Assembly: GCA_964433845.1 (NCBI GenBank) | Contig: CAYSTA010000002.1 | Span: forward strand, 9,643 to 73,642 | Length of the DNA: 64,000 nt | From: MAG-121220-bin8 sp964433845 | GTDB lineage: Bacteria; Bacteroidota; Bacteroidia; Flavobacteriales; Flavobacteriaceae | Reading direction: 5' to 3' | Shown here: positions 51,214 to 60,880 of the stretch, in pieces | Layout of the letters: every line of letters starts with the position of its first letter | Numbering within the stretch: the stretch's first letter is position 1 | The notes under the pieces: generated by a model | Database searches by the model: none | What the model saw: only the letters and a program-made list of their open reading frames with translations | What the model was told of the DNA's origin: nothing | Translations under genes and position numbers: made by a program

Positions 51214-52837
51214 TTTAAAAACAAGCTTTTTAATTCTGTTTTTTTTCTCATTAATAGGATGTAAAAAAAATGCAGATCTGATTATTTACAATGCCAAAAT
51301 ATATACAGTTGATAAAAATTTTAGCATTGCAAAAGCAATTGCAATTAAAAATGGAAAATTTCTTGAGGTTGGAGAAAACGAACTTCAAAATAAATACAAT
51401 TCTAAAAAGTCTATTGATCTGGGGGGATCTACTATTCTACCTGGTCTTATTGATGCACATTGTCATTTTTTTGGTTTAGGGACAAATCAATTGGTTATTG
51501 ATTTAGTAGGCACAAAATCATTTGAAGAAATTATATTTAGATTAAGATCCAATTCTACTGAAAATAACACTATAATTAAAGGAAGGGGATGGGACCAAAA
51601 TGACTGGCAGAATAAAGAGTTTCCAGAAAAAAGTGAATTAGACTTGCTTTTCCCTAATATTCCTGTTGTTTTAGAAAGAATTGATGGTCATGCCTACCTT
51701 GTTAATCAAAAAGCTTTAGATATGGCTAAAATAAACCTTAATACCAAATCTAACAGTGGGAGTATATTAAAAAAGAATGGACAATTAACTGGAGTTTTAA
51801 TTGATGGCCCTATGAGTTTAATTGATAATGTAATTCCAGAATTATCAAACTCTGAAAAAATAAAGGCTCTTTTAGATGCTCAAAAAATATGTTTTAAAAA
51901 TGGATTAACCACTGTTGATGATGCTGGATTATCTAAAGAAATTATTCTCTTAATTGATAGTTTACAAAAAAATAAGGATTTAAAAATGAGAGTTTATGCC
52001 ATGATTAGCAACTCAAAAAATAATCTTGATTATTTCCTTAATACAGGGCCTATTAAAACACCTAGGTTAAATGTTAGATCTGTTAAAGTATATGGAGATG
52101 GAGCATTAGGCTCAAGAGGAGCTGCATTGAAGTACCCTTATAATGATGATAAAGATAACTATGGAAAATTAATTACAAAGCATGAAGAAATAAAAAATTT
52201 AGCTTCAAGATTAGCAGATGCTAATTTTCAAATGAATACACATGCTATAGGTGATTCTACAATAAAATTATTGATTGATAGCTATTCTAAGGTTTTAAAA
52301 AACAAATTAGATCCAAGGTGGAGAATTGAACATTCTCAAATTATAGATTTAGATGACATAAATGGTTATAATGAGAAAATTCTTCCTTCTGTCCAGCCTA
52401 CTCATGCAACAAGTGATATGTATTGGGCTGAAGAAAGAGTAGGATCTTCAAGAATTAATGGAGCCTATCCATATAAAAAGCTATTAGAGAAATCCAGAGT
52501 AATTGGTTTAGGAACAGATTTTCCTGTAGAAAGAGTCAACCCATTCCACACATTTTATGCTGCTATTTCTAGAAAAGATTTAAATGGCTATCCAGAAAAT
52601 GGATTTCAATTTCAAAATGCACTTTCGAGAGAAGAAACATTAAAAGGAATGACTATTTGGGCTGCATATTTGAATTTTGAAGAAAAAGAAAAAGGAAGTA
52701 TTGAAAAAGGAAAGCTTGCTGACTTTATTGTAATTGACCAAGATATCATGAAGATTGAAATAAATAAAACTCCAAAAACTAAAGTTTTAAAAACCTATGT
52801 GTCAGGTGAATTAGTCTATACTAAAGATAGCCCCTAA
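51203..52837 (+). CDS. amidohydrolase-family lipoprotein (YtcJ-like)
   Basis: I start at ATG 51203 (KYNLKTSFLILFFFSLIGC), which gives a clean lipoprotein signal with Cys about 20. The body of 544 residues is a metal-dependent TIM-barrel amidohydrolase of the YtcJ/amidohydrolase-3 group: GSTILPGLIDAHCHFFGLG (first metal His pair), FQMNTHAIGDST, RWRIEHSQII, GLGTDFPVE and EKGSIEKGKLADFIVID. It is probably anchored on the periplasmic face of a membrane. The substrate is unknown. It overlaps recX by 11 bases and, at its 3' end, the convergent receptor gene by 27 bases. Confidence 0.9.
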   Translation: MKYNLKTSFLILFFFSLIGCKKNADLIIYNAKIYTVDKNFSIAKAIAIKNGKFLEVGENELQNKYNSKKSIDLGGSTILPGLIDAHCHFFGLGTNQLVIDLVGTKSFEEIIFRLRSNSTENNTIIKGRGWDQNDWQNKEFPEKSELDLLFPNIPVVLERIDGHAYLVNQKALDMAKINLNTKSNSGSILKKNGQLTGVLIDGPMSLIDNVIPELSNSEKIKALLDAQKICFKNGLTTVDDAGLSKEIILLIDSLQKNKDLKMRVYAMISNSKNNLDYFLNTGPIKTPRLNVRSVKVYGDGALGSRGAALKYPYNDDKDNYGKLITKHEEIKNLASRLADANFQMNTHAIGDSTIKLLIDSYSKVLKNKLDPRWRIEHSQIIDLDDINGYNEKILPSVQPTHATSDMYWAEERVGSSRINGAYPYKKLLEKSRVIGLGTDFPVERVNPFHTFYAAISRKDLNGYPENGFQFQNALSREETLKGMTIWAAYLNFEEKEKGSIEKGKLADFIVIDQDIMKIEINKTPKTKVLKTYVSGELVYTKDSP

Positions 52838-54613
52838 TAAAAAATTTCTTCCAGGCATTGGAACTAAATTAGTTTCAGAATAAACTTCATCTAATATATT
52901 ATTTACAGAGACAAAAAAAGATTTATAAGAAATTTTAGAATCCAAAACACTATAGCTAACGCCATCTGATCGTTCTGCAGATTTGTATACAATTGAATGA
53001 TAAATATTTTTATAATTAAGGTTAAGTTTGGAAATAAAATGATTTTTTATAGAATTCAATGAATACTTCGAATAATTTATATTACTCACATAATTATCGT
53101 CTTTAATATTAGAATATCCTAAACTAAATGAATTTGAAAAAAAATTATACAATAAGTCAAATTCAAAACCTCTAGTATTTAAAGAACCTATGTTTACAGC
53201 TTTCCACAAATCATCTTGATTTTTCTTAACATAATCTATAATATTTTTAGACTTTCTTGAGAAAATAGCAACTGAAAAATCAAATTTTGAAGAGTTATAC
53301 TTAAATCCAAACTCAGTGGATGTTGCTTGTTCTGGATCTAAATCCTTATTTCCAACCGTTGTTCGATCGCTATAATAAAGATCCGTATAGGTAGGGATTC
53401 GATAAGTCTTACCAATATTACTATACAATTTAAAATTTGAATTTACGTTATATCCTAAATCAATTCCTGGAAAAGAATGAAATGACATATCTGAAAAGTA
53501 ACTTACAGCTATTCCAGATGAAATAACTAATTTTTCATTAAAATATTTAGAGGTATGATCAACAAAAACGTTGACAGTTGTTCTGTTGTGTTCTCCTAAA
53601 TTATTACTTGAAATATTTACAGTTGATAGATCTATACCAAAACCTGTAACGCCAGAGTTAGAGAAATAAGAACCACTTAATTCAGCAGAAATCTTATTTG
53701 TTTTATGAAGATTTCTATATACGGATGGATTATCTCTAATATATATGTATTCATCTTGTCCCCTTTTCCAATATAATCTAGGCTTAATTATTAATTTTTC
53801 TGATTTTAAAACAGTAGAAAGTCCTAATAGACTTGCCTGTGTTTCTTCATATTGTTCTGTTGCAGAAGGACTAGCATAAAAACCATTTGCTCCAAACCTA
53901 CGCTCAGAAAAGGAACTTATTAAATCAATTGGGGAACTTTTAGTTATAAAAGAGGTCTTTATAAAATAGTTGTTATTTATATAGTCTGTATTATGTCTAT
54001 ATCCATCTGATCGATTGGTAGAAAAACTTAATAAACTTTTTACTTTTTCACCAACTACTTTTGATGATAAAGAAAAATTCTTCTGTTTATAAGAACCTAA
54101 GGAGATTTCTTTTACAAATAATTCTGCTTGATTCTTTTTTCCTTCTACTTCCTTAGTTACAATATTTATAGCTCCTGAGAATGCATTTTGTCCAAAAATT
54201 CTTGCAGCAGGACCTTTAATTATTTCTATTCTTTCTATTAAATAAAGCGGAAGAATCATATTGAGTGTATGATGACCTGTTTGAGCATCATCCATTTTCA
54301 TTCCATCTATTAAAAGTAAAGTTTGGTCAAATCCTCCTCCTCTTATATATAAATCTCCTTGAACTCCACCTACTCCCCTTCTTCTAATATCAATTCCTAT
54401 TACTTGTTGTAACAAATCAGAGACATTAGTAGCATAACTATTTTCTATTTCTTTTGAACCAATTATTTTAATTGTTCTGAAATTTTTTGAAAATGGTAAA
54501 TTAATCTTTGTTGAAGACACTACCACTTCATCTAAAATTTCATCCAAAGGAGGATCCTGAGATAACAACATTTGAATAAAAAGAAAAAGGATAATTGAAA
54601 TCTTATATTTCAT
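52811..54613 (-). CDS. TonB-dependent receptor (BtuB-like size)
   Basis: 600-residue outer-membrane receptor with a signal peptide (KISIILFLFIQMLLSQ), a TonB-box-like ILDEVVVSSTK and a plug domain (NVSDLLQQVIGIDIRRRGVGG, IRGGGFDQTLLLIDGMKMDD, KGPAARIFGQNAFSGAINIV). The barrel ends MPGRNFLLGAIFSID. It resembles vitamin B12-type receptors in length and plug, but there is no cobalamin riboswitch or B12 gene nearby, so the ligand is open. It starts 46 bases after atpC on the same strand. Confidence 0.88.
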   Translation of the reverse strand: MKYKISIILFLFIQMLLSQDPPLDEILDEVVVSSTKINLPFSKNFRTIKIIGSKEIENSYATNVSDLLQQVIGIDIRRRGVGGVQGDLYIRGGGFDQTLLLIDGMKMDDAQTGHHTLNMILPLYLIERIEIIKGPAARIFGQNAFSGAINIVTKEVEGKKNQAELFVKEISLGSYKQKNFSLSSKVVGEKVKSLLSFSTNRSDGYRHNTDYINNNYFIKTSFITKSSPIDLISSFSERRFGANGFYASPSATEQYEETQASLLGLSTVLKSEKLIIKPRLYWKRGQDEYIYIRDNPSVYRNLHKTNKISAELSGSYFSNSGVTGFGIDLSTVNISSNNLGEHNRTTVNVFVDHTSKYFNEKLVISSGIAVSYFSDMSFHSFPGIDLGYNVNSNFKLYSNIGKTYRIPTYTDLYYSDRTTVGNKDLDPEQATSTEFGFKYNSSKFDFSVAIFSRKSKNIIDYVKKNQDDLWKAVNIGSLNTRGFEFDLLYNFFSNSFSLGYSNIKDDNYVSNINYSKYSLNSIKNHFISKLNLNYKNIYHSIVYKSAERSDGVSYSVLDSKISYKSFFVSVNNILDEVYSETNLVPMPGRNFLLGAIFSID

Positions 54614-54659
54614 AATTATAAACTAATACTAATGTAATAAAATTAAAAAGAGACAGAAG

Positions 54660-54938
54660 TTAGTCTGTTAAAATGATTATCTTATTTTCTTTCATTTCAA
54701 CAACACCTGAAGATATATTTAAATGTGTTTCCTTTGAATTAATTTTAGAAAAAATATCTGATACATTTTCAGGAATTTTAATATCTCCTAAAATTTTCAC
54801 AGTTCCTTTAGTCAAAGTAGAAACAATAGGGGCGTGATTATTTAACATCTGAAATGAGCCATCTGAACCAGGAACCAAAACAGATTCAACATCTCCATTA
54901 AATAAGGTTTTTTCAGGACTTACAATTTCTAAATACAT
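54660..54938 (-). CDS. atpC: ATP synthase F1 epsilon subunit
   Basis: 92 residues: YLEIVSPEKTLFNGDVESVL, PGSDGSFQMLNNHAPIVSTL and a short end KIIILTD. It lacks the C-terminal helical hairpin of longer epsilon subunits, a usual trait in Bacteroidota. It is 9 bases after atpD; the rest of the ATP synthase genes are not nearby. Confidence 0.96.
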   Translation of the reverse strand: MYLEIVSPEKTLFNGDVESVLVPGSDGSFQMLNNHAPIVSTLTKGTVKILGDIKIPENVSDIFSKINSKETHLNISSGVVEMKENKIIILTD

Positions 54939-54947
54939 AATTATTAA

Positions 54948-56459
54948 TTACGCTTCGGCTAACATTTTTTCTCCAGCTTCAATTGCCTCTTCAATAGTCC
55001 CCTTAAGATTAAAAGCAGCTTCTGGAAGGTGATCTAATTCGCCATCCATAATCATATTAAACCCTTTAATAGTATCCTTAATATCTACTAAAACTCCAGG
55101 GGTACCAGTAAATTGCTCTGCTACATGAAAAGGTTGAGAAAGGAATCTTTGTACTTTTCTTGCCCTATATACTGAAAGCTTATCTTCTTCTGAAAGTTCT
55201 TCCATACCTAGAATAGCAATAATATCTTGAAGCTCCTTATACTTCTGTAAAAGCTGTTTAACTCTCTGAGCACAATTATAGTGATCATCTCCCAAAATTT
55301 CAGGAGTTAAAATTCTTGAAGTTGAGTCTAAAGGATCTACAGCAGGATATATTCCTAACTCAGCGATTTTTCTTGAAAGTACTGTCGTAGCATCTAGGTG
55401 GGCAAAGGTTGTAGCTGGAGCTGGATCTGTTAAATCATCTGCTGGCACATAAACTGCTTGTACAGAAGTAATAGATCCCTTTTTTGTAGAAGTAATTCTT
55501 TCTTGCATAGCACCCATTTCAGTTGCCAAAGTTGGCTGATAACCAACGGCAGATGGCATTCTTCCAAGTAATGCAGAAACCTCAGAACCTGCTTGAGTAA
55601 ATCTAAAAATATTATCAACAAAAAATAAAACATCTTTACCTTGGCCATCACCAGCACCATCTCTAAAATATTCCGCAACTGTTAATCCAGACAAAGCTAC
55701 TCTGGCTCTAGCTCCAGGAGGTTCATTCATTTGACCAAACACAAAAGTTGCCTTAGATTCTTTCATTGCTTTTTTATCGACTTTGCTTAAATCCCATCCT
55801 CCTTCTTCCATAGATTTATCAAATCCTTTACCATATTTAATAATTCCGGATTCTAACATTTCTCTTAAAAGATCATTTCCTTCTCTAGTTCTTTCTCCTA
55901 CACCAGCAAAAACTGAAAGTCCACCATGGCCTTTAGCAATATTGTTAATTAATTCTTGAATTAATACTGTTTTACCAACACCAGCACCCCCAAATAAACC
56001 TATCTTTCCTCCTTTAGCATAGGGCTCAATTAGATCAATTACTTTAATACCTGTAAATAAAACTTCCGTTGAAGTAGAAAGCTGGTCAAAATCAGGGGCT
56101 TCTCTATGAATGGGTAAGCCATTATCTCCAGTCTTAGGAAGATCTCCTAATCCATCAATAGCATCACCAATAACGTTAAATAATCTACCATAAATATCCT
56201 CACCAACAGGCATTTGAATTGGATTCCCAGTTGCATGAACATCTACTCCCCTTTGAAGTCCATCTGTTGAGTCCATTGATATAGTTCTAACTACATCTTC
56301 TCCAATATGAGACTGAACCTCAAGAACTAGAATAGAACCATCCTCTCTTTTTATTTCTAGAGAATCATATATTTTAGGAAGGGTGGTTGAAGATGTATCA
56401 AATGTTACATCAACCACAGGACCAATAATTTGAGAAACTTTACCAATCGAATTTGACAT
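54948..56459 (-). CDS. atpD: ATP synthase F1 beta subunit
   Basis: 503 residues with the catalytic P-loop GGAGVGKTVLIQELI, the ALSGLTVAEYFRD and FFVDNIFRFTQAGSEVSALLGRMPSAVGYQPTLATEMG regions and DDLTDPAPATTFAHLD. As in other flavobacteria, atpD and atpC form a separate unit away from the atpBEFHAG operon. It has its own -7 element upstream, beyond the terminator of the large receptor gene. Confidence 0.98.
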   Translation of the reverse strand: MSNSIGKVSQIIGPVVDVTFDTSSTTLPKIYDSLEIKREDGSILVLEVQSHIGEDVVRTISMDSTDGLQRGVDVHATGNPIQMPVGEDIYGRLFNVIGDAIDGLGDLPKTGDNGLPIHREAPDFDQLSTSTEVLFTGIKVIDLIEPYAKGGKIGLFGGAGVGKTVLIQELINNIAKGHGGLSVFAGVGERTREGNDLLREMLESGIIKYGKGFDKSMEEGGWDLSKVDKKAMKESKATFVFGQMNEPPGARARVALSGLTVAEYFRDGAGDGQGKDVLFFVDNIFRFTQAGSEVSALLGRMPSAVGYQPTLATEMGAMQERITSTKKGSITSVQAVYVPADDLTDPAPATTFAHLDATTVLSRKIAELGIYPAVDPLDSTSRILTPEILGDDHYNCAQRVKQLLQKYKELQDIIAILGMEELSEEDKLSVYRARKVQRFLSQPFHVAEQFTGTPGVLVDIKDTIKGFNMIMDGELDHLPEAAFNLKGTIEEAIEAGEKMLAEA

Positions 56460-56509
56460 TATATAATTTTTAGTTGAAAATATTTGTTATAAATGGAAAT
56501 TTATTGAGG

Positions 56510-56517
56510 CAAATATA
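56510..56517 (-). promoter_or_regulatory. candidate -7 element of atpD
   Basis: Minus-strand TATATTTG lies 50 bases before the atpD ATG. The only upstream TTG is 12 bases away, too close for a normal -33, so the promoter is incomplete. Confidence 0.4.
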
Positions 56518-56550
56518 AAATTTAAACTTCAATTTTTTTAATTTTTAAAC

Positions 56551-56579
56551 AAAAAAAAGGCGCCAATTGGCGCCTTTTT
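56551..56579 (-). terminator. intrinsic terminator after the large TonB-dependent receptor
   Basis: GGCGCC-AATT-GGCGCC stem with eight A before and five T after. Read on the minus strand it ends in eight T and so terminates the receptor gene ending at 56600. It could also act on plus-strand transcripts. Confidence 0.9.
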
Positions 56580-56599
56580 ATTAACATTCAAAATTGGTA

Positions 56600-59506
56600 T
56601 TAAGGATTCAAAGTAAACCCTACATAATATTGACTTCCGATCATTCCTGATCCAGGAATCATTAGATATTCTTTTCCTCCTATATTAGCGCCACCAACTT
56701 TAATTCTAGCATCGATTTTAGGTAATTCAAAATTCATTGAAGCATCATATACTGTACAATGAGGAATTACAGCATCTATAAAACCAGATTGTTCCCACAT
56801 AAAGCTGTCGTGGTATTTAGCAGTTACATTGAAAGAAAAATTCTTGGCAAGTTTTGTTGACCCCAAAGTAACATTTACTCTAGTCTGAGGAGTGTTAAAT
56901 CCTGCCTCATAGGTAGATAATGGATCTTTAAATTTCATCTTGTTATATGAACCTGTTATACTTACGTCATAAGTTTTGAAAAGTTCTGTTTCAAATCCAG
57001 CGCTAACTCCATAAGTTCTAACAATCTCGTCGGTGTTGCTATCAACACTAACTGCTCTAAAATCTCCTTGCGCAAGTGCAGCAAGTCCACCAAAAGTAGG
57101 ATGCATATACATAGGTGTTACTACCGTTTGAGCAGCAATAAAATTATCCCATTCTGTAAAATAGGCATTAATATCTAAAGCTGTTTTCGTGCCATTTATT
57201 CTATATCCAAGATCATAAGATTTTACATATTGTGGTTCTACATTTGTTAGTACAGCCGCAACTGGTGCTCCAGCTTGCACAGAGGCCAATGTCCATGAAT
57301 TTTCCATAATATGCTTACCTGTTAAAGTATATCTTGCAGTTGAACTTACTCCTTGAACTTCCATTTTAAAACGATTAATATTATCTGGTGATGATCCCAT
57401 TAAAATAGCAGAACCTATATCTAATCCAATATATTGATCTTGAGAGGATGGGTTTCGGTATCCAGTTTGGTAAGAGAATCTTAAATTCTGATTTTCTGTT
57501 AAAGACACTATTCCTGCAATTCTTGGAGTGATATGCCCATCAAAAAACTCACTCTTATCATAACGCATAGAACCTGTTAATTTTAATTTTCCATCAAAAA
57601 AGTCTTTTTTAGCTTGAGCATATAGTCCCATGTCTGTATATTCAATTGGAGATGTATAATCAGTAAATAATGTACCATTAGATCTTAAAATATAATCTCT
57701 ATAAGAACCTCCTACAATTACATCGGCAATACTAACTAAGTCTTGTAGATTGTAATTAACTTCAAAGCTATTAGATTTTGATGTGTCTAAAATTCCAGCA
57801 CCTCCTCTGAAAACATCAATTCCATTAGTTATAGCTTGTTTGTATGCTTTATTCCATGCATTACTTCCTGGCTGTATCATGTTTGCATCTGCTGCTTTTC
57901 TTGCTGCAGCGTGTGCTGAAAGATCATTTTTAGCTAGTGATGCAAGTAATTGTTTAAAAGTAACTCCTTGCGCTGCAGCTCCAAGAATAGTTTGAAGTCC
58001 AACTACAGGGTTTGCATTAATAACACCATAAACTCCACTTAGACCAAAATACTGGCCTAAATATCCTCCATACCATGCAGCTGCTCCTCCAGGTTGAGCA
58101 AATACCATAACAGTACCTAACGCTTCCATATCATGAGTATTACCAGAATCTTCAATAGTAGTATAAGCTCTTAAAGTAAGGTTTCTGTTGTTATACTCTA
58201 TTTTATGTTGTTGAAGACCAAAGTTTTTTAGCATATTTCTATTAGTTGCATGAAGCATGGTGTTCCCTTGACCTATTTTAGAGTTAATAATTAATTCAGA
58301 ATCTTCCGTTGGCTTATAATGAAGAGCAATATCGGTCTTCATACTAGAAGCTTTATTATCTGTTAGGTCCACTTCATTATAACCTGTTGCTCTAATTGTT
58401 TGAGTTCCAAAGAAAGTTGTAGTAGCAAAAAGATTTCCAAAAAAGGCAGCTTGAGCAGGGCTCAATAGTCCTTGTTGTGCTAAGCTCGGAATTACTAATC
58501 CAGCAAAAGCTAAATCCATATTAATATTTTGAGCAACATTTCCGTAAACATTTATACCATCATAATCAGGAAATAATCTAGGATCTTTTTCTGATGCATC
58601 AGCAGCAGCATATGCTCCATCTAATTTATTTATATCTCTATAATCTACTGCATGCCAATCTTCACCTTCTACATAACTAACAGTAACTTTAGCAGCAAAT
58701 TTGTCACTAAACTTATGAGCTGCTCTCATAGCAATATCGTGATAATAATTATCTCCAGCTGCTTTCTGTGAAGTTACTCCATGTTTGTATGAAACACTTA
58801 CGCCAGGAAAATCAAAAGGATTTTTACTGTTCATAAATAAAATCCCTTTTGTTGCATTTGCTCCATATAAAGCAGAAGCAGCACCAGGCATCAACTCAAC
58901 ACTCTGAATGTCTAATTCGTTAATTCCTAATAAGTTACCTGCTGAAAAGTTTAATCCAGGCGCTTCATTATTCATTCCATCTACAAGTTGAACAAAACCT
59001 TCATTGTAAACAGTAGAGAAACCTCTAGTGTTTACCTGTTGCAATAATAGCCCTCCAGAGTTAATTTGAACTCCCTTAAGTCCATCCAGGCTACTGTAAA
59101 AATCTGGTCCAGTAGACTGAACTATATCTTTATAATCAAACTTCTCGATAGTTACGGCAGACTCAAAAAGTCTCTCAGGGACCCTAGAAGCTGAAACTAC
59201 TATTTCATCTAAAAGGTTTTGTGAAGAAACTAATTGTACATCAAAATTTAAATTTGATGATGTAACATTTAAAGTAGCAGAATCAAAACCTACACTTGAA
59301 ACTGTTAAAGTAAATGGTGGATTTTGATTAATAGAAATAGAAAAATTTCCATCGAAATCAGCAATAGTACCATTCATTTCATCGAAAACAACATTTGCTC
59401 CAGGAATTGGATCATTGTCTTCATCCGTTACAGTTCCAGTTACGGTTGTTTGTGCGAAAATTAATGTACTAAAAAGTACAGCAATCAGTGACAAAATTCT
59501 TTTCAT
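56600..59506 (-). CDS. TonB-dependent receptor with N-terminal carboxypeptidase-like domain
   Basis: 968 residues. Signal peptide (KRILSLIAVLFSTLIFAQ), a carboxypeptidase-regulatory-like domain (about 20-100, TTVTGTVTDEDNDPIPGANV), a TonB-box-like LLDEIVVSASRVPERL and a plug with GVQINSGGLLLQQVNTRGF and MPGAASALYGANATKGILFM. The rest is the barrel. No SusD-like gene is adjacent, so it is probably not a polysaccharide system. The mature loops are rich in Ala, Gly and aromatic residues and slightly less AT-rich than neighbours, which may reflect high expression. The ligand is unknown. Confidence 0.9.
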   Translation of the reverse strand: MKRILSLIAVLFSTLIFAQTTVTGTVTDEDNDPIPGANVVFDEMNGTIADFDGNFSISINQNPPFTLTVSSVGFDSATLNVTSSNLNFDVQLVSSQNLLDEIVVSASRVPERLFESAVTIEKFDYKDIVQSTGPDFYSSLDGLKGVQINSGGLLLQQVNTRGFSTVYNEGFVQLVDGMNNEAPGLNFSAGNLLGINELDIQSVELMPGAASALYGANATKGILFMNSKNPFDFPGVSVSYKHGVTSQKAAGDNYYHDIAMRAAHKFSDKFAAKVTVSYVEGEDWHAVDYRDINKLDGAYAAADASEKDPRLFPDYDGINVYGNVAQNINMDLAFAGLVIPSLAQQGLLSPAQAAFFGNLFATTTFFGTQTIRATGYNEVDLTDNKASSMKTDIALHYKPTEDSELIINSKIGQGNTMLHATNRNMLKNFGLQQHKIEYNNRNLTLRAYTTIEDSGNTHDMEALGTVMVFAQPGGAAAWYGGYLGQYFGLSGVYGVINANPVVGLQTILGAAAQGVTFKQLLASLAKNDLSAHAAARKAADANMIQPGSNAWNKAYKQAITNGIDVFRGGAGILDTSKSNSFEVNYNLQDLVSIADVIVGGSYRDYILRSNGTLFTDYTSPIEYTDMGLYAQAKKDFFDGKLKLTGSMRYDKSEFFDGHITPRIAGIVSLTENQNLRFSYQTGYRNPSSQDQYIGLDIGSAILMGSSPDNINRFKMEVQGVSSTARYTLTGKHIMENSWTLASVQAGAPVAAVLTNVEPQYVKSYDLGYRINGTKTALDINAYFTEWDNFIAAQTVVTPMYMHPTFGGLAALAQGDFRAVSVDSNTDEIVRTYGVSAGFETELFKTYDVSITGSYNKMKFKDPLSTYEAGFNTPQTRVNVTLGSTKLAKNFSFNVTAKYHDSFMWEQSGFIDAVIPHCTVYDASMNFELPKIDARIKVGGANIGGKEYLMIPGSGMIGSQYYVGFTLNP

Positions 59507-59635
59507 AATATAATTGTTTTAGTTTTTTTTGTTGTTACCTATACCTAAATAACCATGTAAATATAAATAAAATTGTAAAACTAGCATCTTTTTATGATAT
59601 AAATAGGGAATTTACATAACAGAAAAGGCTGTCTT

Positions 59636-60316
59636 TCAAAGAATATAAAAAATCAACCCTACTTTAAATTGCTTTAGATTCTTAATATTTTGATGGGTTT
59701 TAGTAAATTCTTTATTAAATAATGGTTGAAGACCTAAATAAACTCCTAAATTCCAGGTATTATTGCCAGCATTTAGGGTAAAACCAGACTGAAAATTATT
59801 AAATGGTAAATCCCTAATTGTTTGGTTATTAGAAGAAGATTCATATCTGACCTTGCTACTAAAAATATAACTAGTTTTGAGACCAAAATAAATTCTCCAA
59901 AACTTGTAATTTTCAGGTGTTGAAGTTCTCCATCTAATTTCAAATGGGAATTCTAATTCATTTAAAACCCATTTATTTTTAGTAAAAGAATCTAGATCTG
60001 AAATAATTTTTACATCAAGTTGATTACTAGAGTTAGAAAATTTTAGATTATTATGGAAACTACTGTTAGAATATCCCAAACCAAGGCCTATTCCAAAATT
60101 TCTAGACTTATTTAATGGAATATCTCGAATAAAACCTAGATTAATAGAGCTTGAAAATTTATTTTGGTTAAAGTCAGTTGGGCTATTTATCAAGGAATTG
60201 TAGAATACCCCAAAATAAATCTGATCTTCTCTATACTTGTCATCAATTTCATCGATCTGAGAATAGGATAAAATTGAAAATAAAAAAATACAAATAAGTT
60301 TTACTAATCTTAACAC
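59636..60316 (-). CDS. outer-membrane beta-barrel protein, PorT-like
   Basis: 226 residues with a signal peptide (KLICIFLFSILSYSQ) and alternating beta strands such as NFGIGLGLGYSNSSFHNNLK and EFPFEIRWRTSTPENYKFWRIYFG, ending in a barrel-type aromatic C-terminus (FKVGLIFYIL). This is the layout of PorT/SprT-like small barrels, which have a type IX secretion link in some Bacteroidota. It lies downstream of the exbD genes, beyond a terminator. A family call is moderately sure; a specific role is not. Confidence 0.72.
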   Translation of the reverse strand: MLRLVKLICIFLFSILSYSQIDEIDDKYREDQIYFGVFYNSLINSPTDFNQNKFSSSINLGFIRDIPLNKSRNFGIGLGLGYSNSSFHNNLKFSNSSNQLDVKIISDLDSFTKNKWVLNELEFPFEIRWRTSTPENYKFWRIYFGLKTSYIFSSKVRYESSSNNQTIRDLPFNNFQSGFTLNAGNNTWNLGVYLGLQPLFNKEFTKTHQNIKNLKQFKVGLIFYIL

Positions 60317-60341
60317 TTTATAAAGTTACTTTATTAATACA

Positions 60342-60368
60342 AAAAAAGCATCCAAAAAAAGGATGCTT
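60342..60368 (-). terminator. intrinsic terminator after the exbB-exbD operon
   Basis: 8-base stem AAGCATCC / GGATGCTT around a 5-base A loop (60348-60368). On the minus strand it is followed by a run of seven T. It lies 27 bases after the last exbD stop. Confidence 0.88.
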
Positions 60369-60394
60369 AATATTTTACATACGTAAACAATTTA

Positions 60395-60874
60395 TCAATA
60401 GTTTTGAGTATAATCTCCAATTCGTGTAGTATAATTAATTTTTAAAGCATTGACTTTTCGTAATTCCTGCTTTATATCTGAAATTAGACCCATATTAGTA
60501 TCTCCATCAACTTTTAGGGCAGTTGTCAGAACATTTTGAAGTTCTTCACGCTTAGCCGCTCTTTCAGACAAAATATAAGCTCCTACATCAGAAACTACAG
60601 CAAACTTATCATTTAGTTGTATTCTTGGCTGATCCCCATATTTATCTTTATATCTAGCGCTTGGCTGTCCAGCATATATATAAATAACACGATCTTTTTT
60701 ATCTAATTTTTTTATTTGATCAGCTGCTGGAAGAGTATTAGTAACCATTAAAGTATTGTCACGCATAACCGTTGCTACCATGAAAAAAAACAGAAGCATA
60801 AAAACAATATCAGGAAGGGAAGCTGTAGATATTGCAGGTAACTCACCACCTTTTTTCTTTTTAAACTTAGACAT
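60395..60874 (-). CDS. exbD: ExbD/TolR-family transport protein (second copy)
   Basis: 159 residues. The single N-terminal membrane helix has the proton-pathway Asp in STASLPDIVFMLLFFFMVATV, followed by a periplasmic domain (NTLPAADQIKKL, VDGDTNMGLISDIKQELRKV). Together with ExbB it energises TonB. It lies 6 bases after the first exbD gene. Confidence 0.92.
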   Translation of the reverse strand: MSKFKKKKGGELPAISTASLPDIVFMLLFFFMVATVMRDNTLMVTNTLPAADQIKKLDKKDRVIYIYAGQPSARYKDKYGDQPRIQLNDKFAVVSDVGAYILSERAAKREELQNVLTTALKVDGDTNMGLISDIKQELRKVNALKINYTTRIGDYTQNY

Positions 60875-60880
60875 ATCTTA

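Noticed and set aside
52811..54613. BtuB-like receptor as a cobalamin receptor
   Set aside because: Size and plug are similar, but there is no cobalamin riboswitch and no B12 gene nearby, so I left the ligand open.
57783..57995. A 70-codon Ala/Cys-rich frame antisense to the large receptor
   Set aside because: It mirrors Ala-rich coding on the other strand; nothing supports it as a gene.
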